The notes beneath the pieces were generated by a model, which worked only from the letters and a program-made list of their open reading frames with translations, was not told the DNA's origin and made no database searches. Position numbers and translations under genes: made by a program. A stretch of DNA of 64,000 nt. It comes from Patagioenas fasciata (lineage: Eukaryota > Chordata > Aves > Columbiformes > Columbidae). Shown here one piece after another: positions 50,601 to 60,949 of this stretch (position 1 is the stretch's first letter; each line of letters starts with the position of its first letter). Location: contig NC_092525.1 in assembly GCF_037038585.1 (NCBI RefSeq), positions 25,998,867 to 26,062,866 on the forward strand, in the 5' to 3' direction.

Positions 50601-53600
50601 TCCCTTTTGCAAGGAGAATATCCCCCTCAGCTGAGCTACACCGAGCTGGCTGCCAAGAGCGGAGGGCTGGCCCTGCCTTACTTCAACGGCACTGGCACCG
50701 TGCAGAAGGGGAGGCCTAGGAAAAGAAAAAGCCCTGCCTTGGGAGTGGACATCGTCAACTACAACTCAGGTGGGAAACACACGCTGAACCTCCCTCTCGC
50801 TCCTCCGAAAAGAGCGTTCTCGGGCTGCCCCTCAGCTAAGCAGTGCATAGTTTAGCCAGGCCAAATCTTGCTTAACCATTGGAAAATCAAACAAACAGTG
50901 CTCTGAGGGCTGGAGCGTTTGCAGGAAAGCTAACAGCAGCCTTCCTCAAAAGCTGTCTTTGCCTATTAATGTCAAACACCCAAACTTAGTCACTTCCCAG
51001 GATAAAGACCAAAAAAAAAAAAAAAAAAAAACCCAAACAAAAAACAAACCACCCAACTCCAAAAACATGGTGTTCTTTCTCAATAGTAGTCTCACAGATA
51101 CTGTTATCATTATTTGTATTTTATTAGCAAAAAGCAATTCACCCGTTAGACTTCAAATTAGAAGTACCCAAACAGATCAGGAAAAATAAAAAGAATACAA
51201 GTTATAGTATATGGCTCCTACAATGCTAATGCAGTATTCACATAACTCGATATAGCTATTTAATTTGTAGTAATTAATACTTCAGGCTAAATAATCCTGG
51301 TTTACTGGCACGTAAACGATCAAACTGTACAAGAGGTCAACGAATAAATGTTGTTCTCTGTAACTAAACCCTATCAAATGTAATTCAGGATAATGGTTTT
51401 TGCTCTCTCAACAGCAGGAAAGGAGCAAGTGTTACCCTCTATAAAATTTCTTCCCCTAAGTCCAGTCACTTTAGTATCCAAAGCGTGCCTAAAAATACAG
51501 TGTTAGGGGCCAGAGGTAAGGGACGCTCAGGTACGATCAAGCAGTTCAAGTGGCATTTCATTAGAAGGAAGACGAAAGCAGTAAGGCTAAACCCGAATTA
51601 AAAAGCTACCGACTCTAAAAGTTATTTTAGCGAAACTTTAGCTAGCCGTGGACGGCGAGGAGGAAAGAAGGGTGTGGGAAGCAGGAGCGGTGCAAGGTGT
51701 TTCCCCGTGAAGCGGGGAGCCGTTCCGGCCTGGCAGGCAGCAGGGGGCTCCGGGCGGAGCTGCCAGTGCTGGTCCCGCCGGGGAGCCGGGAGAGGGGTCA
51801 GGGCCTCCCCTTCCAACAGACGCAGGTCGATGAAAGTGCACCGATTTCGGCCCGGAACTCGCTTTCCCCCACCCCAAGTTCAACCCCCCCGACATCGCGA
51901 TTCACAAGCGATCCTCCCCCGCCCCCGCAAGTCCCTTCATCCCCCCCGGCACCTCCTCCGGGGCTGCTTGGGAAACGGGCTCTCGCTGGGAACCGGGGAG
52001 CTGTGCGAGGCTATTTCATCTCCTCTGATGCGTAGACCTTGGAGCCAGGGTAATCACTGCGCTAATTGTTCCTTGTTAATTGAAGATGACATTGGAATCC
52101 CTGGCTACGGAACGGTTTCCAATCAATCCTGAAAGCTGCTAAAGAAAAGCGAACCTGTAGCGCAGCCAGGATTCTTTCAGTCCCGCTTCCAAGGGCGGAT
52201 TTCCCGTACGCCCGCCCTTCGGTCTTTCTGATCCGCACACCAACACCCCAGGTCCCCAGATCTCTAAATGTAACCATTTCTAGGGACAATTTACCGTTAG
52301 AGTTAGGACCCGAAATCAGGGAGAGATGAAAACTTGTGGATATGACAAAACACCCCTGAAACTTCGGGTCAGGACTCAAGAGAGACATTATTCGCGAACT
52401 CAGTAATAGTTTCTGTGTGTTAGTCTCAAACTCTCATTCTTCACAGCAAAGGGGCATATAAGATATATCGCTGACTCCAAACGAGATTAAAAGGTACCAC
52501 TCATTATAAAAATACGTCTCACTTCGCTGAGATCTCACAGAATTCTCCGGGCAACGGTGAGGGAAGGAAAAAAAAAACCAAAACAAAAGAAAAAAAAGCG
52601 CGCGCCTCTCTAATCTGTTGTTTTGGACTCAGTCTAGATGGTTGAGAAATTTGTTCTTTAGGGCTGGTGATTTTTTAAAAAGTATTATCTAGCAATGACC
52701 GGGGTTGACACATGGTCTCGAGAAAATACAGTTTGCAGCCAAACTGTGCATCCGCTGCGAACGACTCCAGCCCGTTGGCCCACTGCGCTCAAGATCCAGG
52801 GGGAGGAAAACGAATCTCTAAGAGTTACGAAATGAGTTGCAGTAGATGAAATTGCTACTCGAAAGAAAAAAAAAATCTCTAAATAATTGGCAGCTGCTTT
52901 CCGACACGCATTTTTCGTTCCCTGCCCTGTGATTCAGTAATTGGTCTTGCACGTAATCATTTACAAAGGGCAACCAGTCCACCGAAAATTAAATGTAGGA
53001 TACATGACTGCCGCCTTCAGAGGGAGAAGCGAGACACGGGTAGGAGCCCATAACCCACCCCTCAGTCCGCAGTCGGGACCTTTCTCCGGGCCATTTGCTG
53101 CCCTCTTGAACGGCGGGCCCGCCGGCAGCCCCGCCGCAACCTGCCCGGCACCGCGCTCGGGCCTGCGGAGCGGCGGGGATGTCTGGAGCGGCGCGGTTCT
53201 CCCCTCCCGGCCCGGGCTCCCCGGGGCCTCCCCGGCTGGAGCAGGAGCTCCGAGGGGCGGCCCTGACCCGTCCATCGCTAAAGCACACCCGAGCAGGGGC
53301 ACAGCATTTCGTCTCTAAGCAGGCGGCTTCCAAATTGTATCAAAAGTTTATTCCTGCCACTCAATGTTTGACGAGGACCACAAACCCCAGTAAACCAAAG
53401 CGGTATTCCACCAAAACACGGATGACCTAGGGTGTGCCCATCGATATGGTAAGCCATTATGGAAAACGAATCAGACTTGTAACAATAAACCAGTGCAATA
53501 ACTCTGACTGAGGCTAAAAACTTCACCAAGCTGAGCATAAAAATATGCATATTCGTAAGCGATCTGGCAGTACCTGGCTCAGATTTGAGTGCACGTTTTG

Positions 53601-56600
53601 TATTAAGGGTGCTGAGTACAGGGACAGAATGGAAAATCAGATTCTGCTGCTGGATCTATAACAGCTTTTCTATTCTGTATTTTGTTTAGTAGTTTAATTT
53701 CTGTTTCTCAGCTTCCCAGTTGTAAAGTGGAAACACAACAATAAATAACTCAAAATGTTATGAGGTAAAAGCCATTCATACTTGTGAGCTGTCTGGAATT
53801 AATGTGAAAAATGGAAGAAACTATTCAAAAGTACTTAGAACATTCAAGGCTTTCTCTATATTACCTCTTATATCATAGAATTAATATGTATTTTGAGGGA
53901 AACTGTGTTGACTTACAGCCCACAGGATATAGAAATGAGATGGTGAAGAAGATTTCCCTAGGAAAATATTTTACACAGCTGTTGGTCAAAGTGCTGTTTA
54001 CTTTATTTTATTATATATATATGTATGTGTGTAAAAAATACCATGAAGAGTTTACTTGAAGAATTCTTGGCAATAAAAAGCAAACCATTCTAGCTCTTTC
54101 CAAAGCAAAATTAAACAACCCCGCAATTCAACTGCAACTAAATGAACAATCCCTTGCCCGATTTTTTGCTTCCTCTTAGTTCTCCAGGCGATAGTGTAAA
54201 AACTCTGATCCATGATGTGGCCAAACCACATAATGCTGTGTCACCTACGTAAAACAGAGAGTGAGCTAATCACTGTATAAGTTTGGATTGTCTGAGGATG
54301 CTTGGGGCCCTCTTCCCATTTTCTCTTGAAAATAAAAGCCCAAATAAAGTAGATCACAGACAAAAAAGTAGATCACTGGAACAAAGGCAATAAGCAGGGC
54401 AGAGGACCCCGAGGAAGTTCATGTTGCCGCTGTATACCTGAGCGACCCAAGGAAACCAACAGAAACAAACAGCTTGCAACTGTCTGAAGTAAAACCTGAG
54501 GACTGAATTCTGGTACTCTGATTTATGTCAGCTCGTGAGTTACAGCGCATGCAGTTTGACTGAAGGCACTGTGATTGCTTGTGAGAACAAGTAGTAAACA
54601 CAATCCAAATCTGGTCTGAAATTGTTTTTAAGGCAACTTTCAACTCCTGGTATTTTCAGAAGTGTCAGCTTACTTTGTTTGAAAATGCAGATATACTTCT
54701 TACCAAGACTAGAAGCAAATCCAGCTATAATTAAATATTCACCTGATTTTCTGTCAAAGCATTCTCTTATCAGCATCTGTTCATGTTGACTTGTCTTATA
54801 ACTCAAACAAGAAAACACCTTCAAGAAGCTTTTTATTTTCTCCTGGTTTTAAGTTGCCTTCTTTGTCTCGCCTCTGTTTTTAGCACTGTCAACATCAGTC
54901 TCTTGGTATTGTGTGCTTTCCCTTTTTCTCCTCCTCTCTCTCTCTTTATTCTTCTTTTTTTTTTTTTTTTTTTTTAATTTAGAAATGGGGATCAACTAGG
55001 CCTAGCAAATAATCCAATAACTATTGGAAGGCAGTTCAAAAATTCACATGAGCAACTACTGAAACTTGGTCTAGTTTACAGACATTCTGAAACATTTTTA
55101 ATTAGCTGTTCTTTAATTAATATTCCCTGCTATGATGACACCATTTATTTTCCCCCATGTAACTGAGCCATCTTTATAAAATGGGATTCTATAAACTGGT
55201 AACTCTATTGTATTTTAAGCCAAAAATAAAAATATAGATGTCTTTCTTACTTTCCCCCCCACCCCCCAATACTGTCATTCCTTTTCCCCATATGAAGTAA
55301 TGATGCCACAGTTCCAGAACAGCTGCAACTCTTGTGTACAATTCACACCCATTAAAGTGTAATCTGGAACAAATTCATCTTTCATAGACATTTTGAAAAT
55401 CCTGCATCAGGGAAAGCCAGGAAACTCCTTTAAAGTTTTCAGCCACTAGTTGGTTGTTTATAGAAACTCCCTGAATCAGTACCAACTAAGAGCTACTGCA
55501 GATTTGGATTGAGATTGAGGGAATGAATTAAGCCTTGATGTAATTGCTTTCTAGACACGTTTTACAGATGGAAGTCTTTGAGCACTTCATATAAACTCCC
55601 AGGCAAAGTCCAAAAGTATTTATTTTATCAGCAAAAAACTCCAGGTTTTACACTTTCTTGATGAACTGTCATAACAAACTTTCCTGCTGTACATCTCTTT
55701 TTATAGGTGCTTGTGATTTGGGGGGAAAGCTCAGAAACATTAAAAATGCTGGTTTGACCTTTATTCTTCTCTAAAGCTAAGAATGTTTCAATGAGTGAGA
55801 TTTCAAAATCTGAATGAGATTTCAAATGACTCTTTGAACGCCCAAAGCAAAACCACCACCACAGGGAAAAGGCTTGTTTGAAAATAAATGCCAAAGGAGA
55901 GAGAAGTTTCTAAGTCTGCCCTAAGTAGGTACAGGTCTGGGAGATGCAGAATGTTTTAAGAATAGGAAAAGGTCATCTTCTGGATCTTTTTTGTCTGCTT
56001 TAATAACCACATCTGTACTTATCCTTGCACCCGTTTAGCCCTTCCTTCCTTGCTTGCTTGTTTCTTTCCTTCCAAACAGTATGTGACTCAAGATTGTTTC
56101 TTTGATTCATTTATCCTACATGATGTGGTCACTGACTCCTTGTTTCATTTTGTTTACTGAACAGGCTGTAATGAGAATGAGGCAGATCACCTGGACAGAG
56201 ACCAGCAGCCTTACCCCCCATCCCAGAAGACAAAGCGCATGCGCACCTCCTTCAAACACCACCAGCTTCGTACCATGAAGTCCTACTTTGCTATCAACCA
56301 CAACCCAGATGCCAAGGACCTCAAGCAGCTTGCCCAGAAAACAGGCCTGACCAAGAGAGTTCTGCAGGTAAGAAGCCACATCACAGGCTTGACAGAATTT
56401 TCCTCTACCCCTGCCAGTCAATAGCATTTCCCTTATGTGTAATGATAACGATATATGTAGAAATACTTTTCTGGGTGTGTCCCTAGTGGGTGTGCAGAGG
56501 GGTACGGTATGACATGGCAGGAGGAGTGCTGAATGTGTGCCCTACCACCCCAAGGCAGCCAAATCCTAAAATGTGATTTGTAATTAGTTGCATCCTCAAC

Positions 56601-57831
56601 ATGAGGAATCTGTCTCCAGAGCCTACCAACCCAGCAGATATTCTGGGATCTGTAGTCTCTCTGTAGTGACCTTATTAAGGGTAGACGTAGCAAATCTACT
56701 CATTTTATCCATGCTGGGTGAAGCCTTTGGGCTCCCCTGAAGTAGTTAATGTGACCCCTCAGTGAGTAGATCCCCCGATATGCAGGAAGCAAGTTTTGAA
56801 CAATATGATCCCCAGGACCAGCTGGCTCCCTCTCTCAATGCCTGTTGGACTACTGTTACCAGTAAGGACCTACATAGTAAAAAGTCCCTCCCCTGTGAGA
56901 TTACGTTAGAAAAGTCAGTATACAGCGTATGCTAGCTCAGTGAAGTTAAAGCAAGGTGTGTATTATATGTAGAGTGCCAAAGAAGGGCAGCGATTGAGGT
57001 AGAAGGACAATCTATTAGCAGCCATTCTTTGTCTGTGTTACATGTCACCTAAAACATTTTTAGTGAACCTTACAGAACAGAAAGACTAGGTGACCCATAT
57101 CAACAATCCTTATGATAGGGATGGTGTAATTACCCCTCCTTCCTCTTCAGTCTTCTAAAATTGTCAAGACAATCTTCCAGCCTCGGCAAAAATCTGCTCA
57201 TTCATCTTTTGCCTCAACATTTATTACGTGTCTTGACCCCAAACCTACCCAGCCCTTGAGTACATTACATGGCCACCAAGAAAGTTGCTTTCCTTGGGTG
57301 AATGAGCGAGCAGATTTTTCTTACGGCTGCTCTCTGAGGTCTGTGCACTAGGCTGCAACATTCCCATAAGTGCCTGTAGCGCTGGGCTTTGTACGCAGGG
57401 TCCCATCTGTGAAAGAGTCAGTACAACCAGTAGCAAGTGAAGCTGTAGAGTGACTTAGTCGATTTACCACACAAAAACAAATATAAAAAAATGACTTAAA
57501 AGCAAGAACAAAGACAAAAATAAGCAAAACAAAACAAGCATCGGTAAAGAAATCAATTGGGATTGGTTTGCAGGTTTGGTTTCAAAACGCAAGAGCCAAA
57601 TTCAGAAGGAACCTTTTGCGGCAGGAGAATGGGGGTGTCGATAAAGCTGATGGCACCTCACTTCCGGCACCGCCCTCCGCAGACAGCGGCGCACTCACTC
57701 CACCCGGCACTGCGACCACTTTAACAGACCTGACCAATCCCACTATCACTGTAGTGACATCAGTGACCTCTAACTTGGACAGCCACGAATCCGGGAGCCC
57801 CTCACAAACTACCTTAACGAACCTTTTCTAA
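47502..57831 (+). CDS. LHX9: LIM/homeobox protein Lhx9 (five coding exons, main isoform)
   Basis: LHX9 is a nuclear LIM-homeodomain transcription factor; in vertebrates it acts in gonad, limb-bud and forebrain development, with LIM-binding cofactors such as LDB1. The exons 47502-47675, 49387-49589, 50414-50769, 56165-56367 and 57574-57831 join in frame, all with GT-AG borders, to 397 residues. LIM1 has zinc ligands C71, C74, H92, C95, C98, C101, C120 and D123. LIM2 has C133, C136, H155, C158, C161, C164, C183 and H186. A basic KGRPRKRK motif is at 224-231 and the homeodomain spans about 267-326, with recognition-helix residues W314, F315, N317 and R319. The C-terminus is SPSQTTLTNLF. It is LHX9 rather than its paralogue LHX2 because the N-terminus reads FHGISGGHIQGIMEEMERR and the poly-Ala stretch of LHX2 is absent. 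The start is supported by an in-frame TAA at 47481. No damage is seen. Confidence 0.97.
47676..49386 (+). other. LHX9: LHX9 intron 1
   Basis: 1711 bases with GT-AG borders. No repeat or second gene is seen; open frames inside are short and lack recognisable domains. The last 250 bases before exon 2 are GC-richer. Confidence 0.9.
49387..49589 (+). CDS. LHX9: LHX9 coding exon 2 (LIM domain 1)
   Basis: Acceptor TGTTTTGCAG ends at 49386, and donor CAG followed by GTACAGC begins at 49590. The 203 bases encode residues 59-125 plus two bases of Arg126. They include the whole of LIM1: C71-x2-C74-x17-H92-x2-C95-x2-C98-x2-C101-x18-C120-x2-D123. LIM domains bind cofactors such as LDB1 and do not contact DNA. 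Intron 1 before it is 1711 bases. Confidence 0.97.
49900..50365. promoter_or_regulatory. LHX9: CpG-rich block inside LHX9 intron 2
   Basis: Dense CpG occupies most of intron 2 (49590-50413) and ends about 50 bases before exon 3. It is unusual to find such density in a short internal intron. It may be part of a broad CpG-rich domain typical of developmental regulators, or an internal promoter. Confidence 0.45.
50414..50769 (+). CDS. LHX9: LHX9 coding exon 3 (LIM domain 2 and linker)
   Basis: Acceptor TTTCCTTCAG ends at 50413, and donor CAG followed by GTGGGA begins at 50770. The 356 bases encode LIM2 (C133 to H186), the LIM-homeodomain linker with QGEYPPQLSYTEL, and the basic motif KGRPRKRKSP, a probable nuclear-localisation signal. 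The exon ends with one base of Gly245. Reading on into the intron adds 28 sense codons before a stop at 50853-50855. Confidence 0.97.
51008..51057. repeat. A/C-only tract with long poly-A
   Basis: 50 bases of only A and C: 21 A, then CCCAAAC-type units. It is the third A/C-biased tract in the window with + strand A/C orientation (others at 8143 and 45054). Confidence 0.85.
51640..52010. promoter_or_regulatory. LHX9: CpG-rich block inside LHX9 intron 3
   Basis: G+C-rich with frequent CpG and a C-rich tract near 51885-51960. The open frames on both strands are compositional. Function unknown; one of the chain of CpG-rich blocks over the locus. Confidence 0.45.
53050..53295. promoter_or_regulatory. 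LHX9: CpG-rich block inside LHX9 intron 3
   Basis: About 250 bases of dense CpG flanked by AT-rich sequence. The preceding segment (52870-52990) is unique and carries a TAATTGG homeodomain-type core near 52938 and a TGCACGT core near 52950, so it may be a small intronic regulatory element. Confidence 0.4.
54918..54975. repeat. Pyrimidine-rich tract with poly-T
   Basis: A CT-rich stretch including (CT)n and ending in about 20 T. Low-complexity intronic sequence. Confidence 0.85.
56165..56367 (+). CDS. LHX9: LHX9 coding exon 4 (homeodomain, first part)
   Basis: Acceptor TTTACTGAACAG ends at 56164, and donor CAG followed by GTAAGA begins at 56368. The 203 bases encode the end of the linker (CNENEADHLDRDQQPYPPSQ) and homeodomain residues 1-46: the N-terminal arm, helices 1 and 2 and the start of helix 3, finishing KRVLQ. 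The phase at its end is 0. This donor is the branching point, since it can join exon 5 (full homeodomain) or the alpha exon at 60893. Confidence 0.97.
57574..57831 (+). CDS. LHX9: LHX9 coding exon 5 (homeodomain end and C-terminal tail)
   Basis: Acceptor GATTGGTTTGCAG ends at 57573. The exon opens with VWFQNARAKFRRN, which completes helix 3 and supplies the DNA-contacting residues. A Ser/Thr/Pro-rich tail follows, ending in the QTTLTNLF motif shared with LHX2, and a TAA at 57829-57831. It encodes 85 residues. Intron 4 before it is 1206 bases and ends in an A-rich stretch unusually close to the acceptor. Confidence 0.97.
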   Translation, partial: VWFQNARAKFRRNLLRQENGGVDKADGTSLPAPPSADSGALTPPGTATTLTDLTNPTITVVTSVTSNLDSHESGSPSQTTLTNLF

Positions 57832-57840
57832 CATTTCATG

Positions 57841-57927
57841 ATTTTTTTTTTTTATTCTTACTCTTCTTCTTTATTATTATTATTATAATTATTTTTATTA
57901 TTTTCAAGCCTTTTTTTTTTTTTTTTA
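57841..57927. repeat. T-rich and (ATT)n low-complexity tract
   Basis: Starts ten bases after the LHX9 stop codon: poly-T, CTT units, ATT units and a second poly-T run. Confidence 0.85.
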
Positions 57928-58026
57928 AACAAATAACAAACCCACAGAATATTTGGGAAAATAAACAGCTTGATGTGTAGCATCTGCAGCCACTTGGCAA
58001 ATGAGTTTGAAGTAATATGTTGCTAT

Positions 58027-58032
58027 AATAAA
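58027..58032 (+). terminator. LHX9: Polyadenylation signal AATAAA (most proximal)
   Basis: Canonical hexamer about 195 bases after the LHX9 stop codon, with a T/G-rich stretch (TTTATTGTTGTTAAATTG) just downstream. Confidence 0.45.
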
Positions 58033-58343
58033 TGAACATTTATTGTTGTTAAATTGTACTCAAATTTTTTAAATTAATCAACTGAAGAGAAGGTTACGAA
58101 TCATTCTAATAAGTGCCTCTTTAAATTGTATGTTACTTATTTCCAGAACCTTGAAAAAAAGATTGCTACCACAAAAAAAAGAAATTATTTTCCCTCCTTG
58201 ATAACCAGATAAAAATCCGTTTAATTATAGCCAAAAGAATGCTGCTTCAGGATTGTATGTTCACTTACAGCATTTACGAACCCTAATTTTAACTTTATAA
58301 TGCATCTAAAAATTTTGTACAATTTATTTTTTATATGTTGAAA

Positions 58344-58349
58344 AATAAA
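58344..58349 (+). terminator. LHX9: Polyadenylation signal AATAAA
   Basis: Canonical hexamer in the 3' UTR, about 510 bases after the stop codon. No strong GT-rich element follows closely, so use is uncertain. Confidence 0.3.
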
Positions 58350-59442
58350 CACGAAATGAATTAAACCAATCATTGAAACAGTCAGAGTGCAAGTGCCAGT
58401 GCTTTTTTCAAATGCATTAGTCACAATCCTGATCCTCTCTGGGCCTGGGGGAGTCTCGCTGGGAGCTGAACGCTCCTCTGCCTGTTCTCCCCCAGCTGGG
58501 ATGTCCCTGGCCACCGTCCCTGGCCACCGCTGGCAGCCGGGCCTGGCTGGGGGTGTGGGGAGAGGCCGGGTGGTGAGTGTGCGCCTGGCTGAGGGTGGCA
58601 GGATCAGGCTCTTGGGCTCCAATTTGTGCCCTGTGCATTAAGGAGGCAAAATCCAGAAAACATCTTCCAGAATGAGCTCAATCCTATAAGGATATTAAAC
58701 TACTAACAGCAGAATAACAACTGAAGTGAGGAGTCCCACTGATCTGAAATATCACATAGGGAGAGTTTTTCATTTTTGTCTCTCAAGTAGTTTTGATGTA
58801 GAATTAAAAAAAAAAAATGTGTGGCTGGCTACATGGCCTTGATGCCTTACCATTAAAGCAAACAGAGGTTGTCCAGCTGCTTTAGTGAGCACAAAAATGA
58901 TTTCCAAGAAGATGCATTTGTACTGTTTAAATGAGTTTTGGATAAATCATACTTTTGTCTTTTTTTTTTCTTTTTTTTTTTTTTGTTCCCAGGGAAAATG
59001 GAAATAAGCAAAATATAATTTAATAAGATGTTTAAGGAAAATGATTTCAGTACAATTTATTCATTACTATTTTGAATTTACTTTAGATGTTTCCTGAGAT
59101 TGTATCAGACACTTTGTTTAACACATTAATTTAAAATCTTTAGCTCATTAATATCGTTAACAAATACTTTAATTTTTTAAACTTTGTATAAAAGAAAAAA
59201 ATGTCAGCAAAAATTCTTACAAAAATGGGAATTGGCAGTGAACAATTTTAAAGCTGATAAACTCAGAAGCCTTGTGGATGCTGATCTGAATGCATTTCTT
59301 AGTTTACAATAGTGATCTTTCTTTTTTTAATTTTATTTAAGCTAAAAGTCTGAATGGTCTGGGCAGTGGTGAATGTTCATTTGTATCCTTTTATTGTAGT
59401 CGAACACCAATTAGATTGTGGAGAGTCTCAGAAACAAAACTG

Positions 59443-59448
59443 AATAAA
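59443..59448 (+). terminator. LHX9: Polyadenylation signal AATAAA
   Basis: Canonical hexamer followed within about 30 bases by a GT-rich stretch (TATGTCTTGCTTTTAGTGG), the usual arrangement of a working site. Confidence 0.5.
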
Positions 59449-60380
59449 AACCAGTCAAGATCTATGTCTTGCTTTTAGTGGATTGTTAAGAATAACTTTG
59501 CACATATATCCCACTTTTTAGACACCATCAAACCTCATTTTTGGTGGTCAAAGTGGCTATTTAATATATTTTAAAGGTGTCCTTTTTGGCTGTATAAATG
59601 TGTGGTTACATATTGACAGTTCACTGCCCACATTAAAGTGCATTATTGTAATTTTTGCTCAGGGTTTTTTGAAAATTAGCACAGAAAAGTAGCTTATTTT
59701 TAAAAAAAAAGATGATGGAAGAGATGTTAACACTGTAATAGAAGAAAGGTGTGTTTGCCATTATATATTTAGCAAGTATGGTTATCATCTTCTACGGATA
59801 TTAAATCTTGACTTTTCCTATTTCTATTACCTTATGGGCATTTACCACTAACCAGACCAAACGACCTTGGTAAGGCTGAGATCTTTATTAATACACTTTT
59901 ACAGGTAAAAATATTGATACTTATAAATTTTGTTCTTTGACAGAACAATATATGGTACTAGAGATCTACTTTATTAAGTAGACTAATTAAAACTCAGTTC
60001 TACTATGTGCCTTATGATATACCTTGGGAGTAAGTTTGTGAAAAATCAGGATATATGTGTTGTTTGTTAAATTAACTGTTTTAAGCCCTTTTGACACCTC
60101 ACTAGTTTTGTACTGTTTTACCTCTTATTTCTGAAACTCTTTTTATGGTGTATCCTGTTAGAGGGGACAAACATGTCATAGAAAGCAGTTGTGCACTCTT
60201 TCAGATATAGTTGATAAATCCAATAATCTTATATATTGAGCTTCGTGTTTATAGTACAGTAAGTGGTCTAGCAAAATTGTCCATGTTTCTTTGTTTATTG
60301 ATAAATGCATTGTATAGAAACTATTCCCCCTAAATATTTATGGACCAAACAGTTGTGATATATCCTATTAAATTTGTGTG

Positions 60381-60386
60381 AATAAA
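60381..60386 (+). terminator. LHX9: Polyadenylation signal AATAAA (distal, main isoform)
   Basis: Canonical hexamer preceded by TTTGTGTG and followed by T-rich sequence. It is the last AATAAA before the alpha exon, so it is the likely outer limit of the main isoform. Confidence 0.5.
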
Positions 60387-60892
60387 CCATTTTGAATCTA
60401 AGGAGTTTTATTTCCCACCAGTTTTTTTTTTAATTATTTTTTTATTATTATTATTATTTTTTTTTTTTAAATTTAAAGTCTATATGTGCCAGTGCGTCTC
60501 TTTGCTTTTACACTACCTGGGAACAATTGGTATTAAACATGGAAACACGGCCTTTTAAATATTTAAAAATACAGTTCCTTCTTAGGTTTTCAGTTTCTTC
60601 ATATTCAATGTATATGCTACTGCAGGTGCAATTTAGATTTTAGTGTTTTAACCCCCTTTTTTGAACATGCAAAGTAATGCCCCATTGATTTGATACTGAA
60701 ACCCTGTCTTAGACTTCTAAAAAAGCCAGAAAACTAGCAGCTAAAGTAATTGCATGACAAATATAACCTAAATAATATGATGAAATGAATCAAGATTTAA
60801 TGCTAGGTATATTGAACACAAAATAGAATTGCAGACCCCGAAAAGCCAGGTTGCTCTGTAGTTTAATAAATTGTCACTATGATTTCTTTCAG

Positions 60893-60949
60893 GGAGAACA
60901 AATCATGGGGCATTACAGCCAAACATCCCGACGTTTGAAAATTCCCTAA
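60893..60949 (+). CDS. LHX9: LHX9 alternative terminal exon (alpha isoform tail)
   Basis: After a strong acceptor (ATTTCTTTCAG ending at 60892) the frame reads GEQIMGHYSQTSRRLKIP and then TAA. From memory this differs at one residue from the tail of the mammalian LHX9-alpha isoform. Splicing from exon 4 (phase 0) to this exon gives 330 residues and replaces homeodomain residues 47-60 and the whole C-terminal tail. The product lacks W48, F49, N51 and R53 of the homeodomain, so normal DNA binding is not expected. It keeps both LIM domains and could still bind LIM cofactors. The exon lies 3.06 kb beyond the main stop codon, and its intron (56368-60892, 4525 bases) contains exon 5. Confidence 0.93.
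   Translation, partial: GEQIMGHYSQTSRRLKIP

Larger units (their letters stand above)
50770..56164 (+). other. LHX9: LHX9 intron 3
   Basis: 5395 bases, the largest intron of the main isoform. It holds an A/C-rich tract at 51008-51057, CpG-rich blocks at 51640-52010 and 53050-53295, and a pyrimidine-rich tract at 54918-54975. No coding sequence is recognised. Confidence 0.9.
57832..60400 (+). other. LHX9: LHX9 main-isoform 3' untranslated region (probable extent)
   Basis: AT-rich sequence after the stop codon with several AATAAA signals (58027, 58344, 59443, 60381). The farthest before the alpha exon is at 60381, so the longest main-isoform 3' UTR would be about 2.57 kb. It contains A/T-only tracts near 57840-57927, 58964-58984 and 60420-60470, and one GC-rich island at 58430-58640 that contrasts with its surroundings. 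Which signals are used cannot be told from sequence. Confidence 0.6.
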
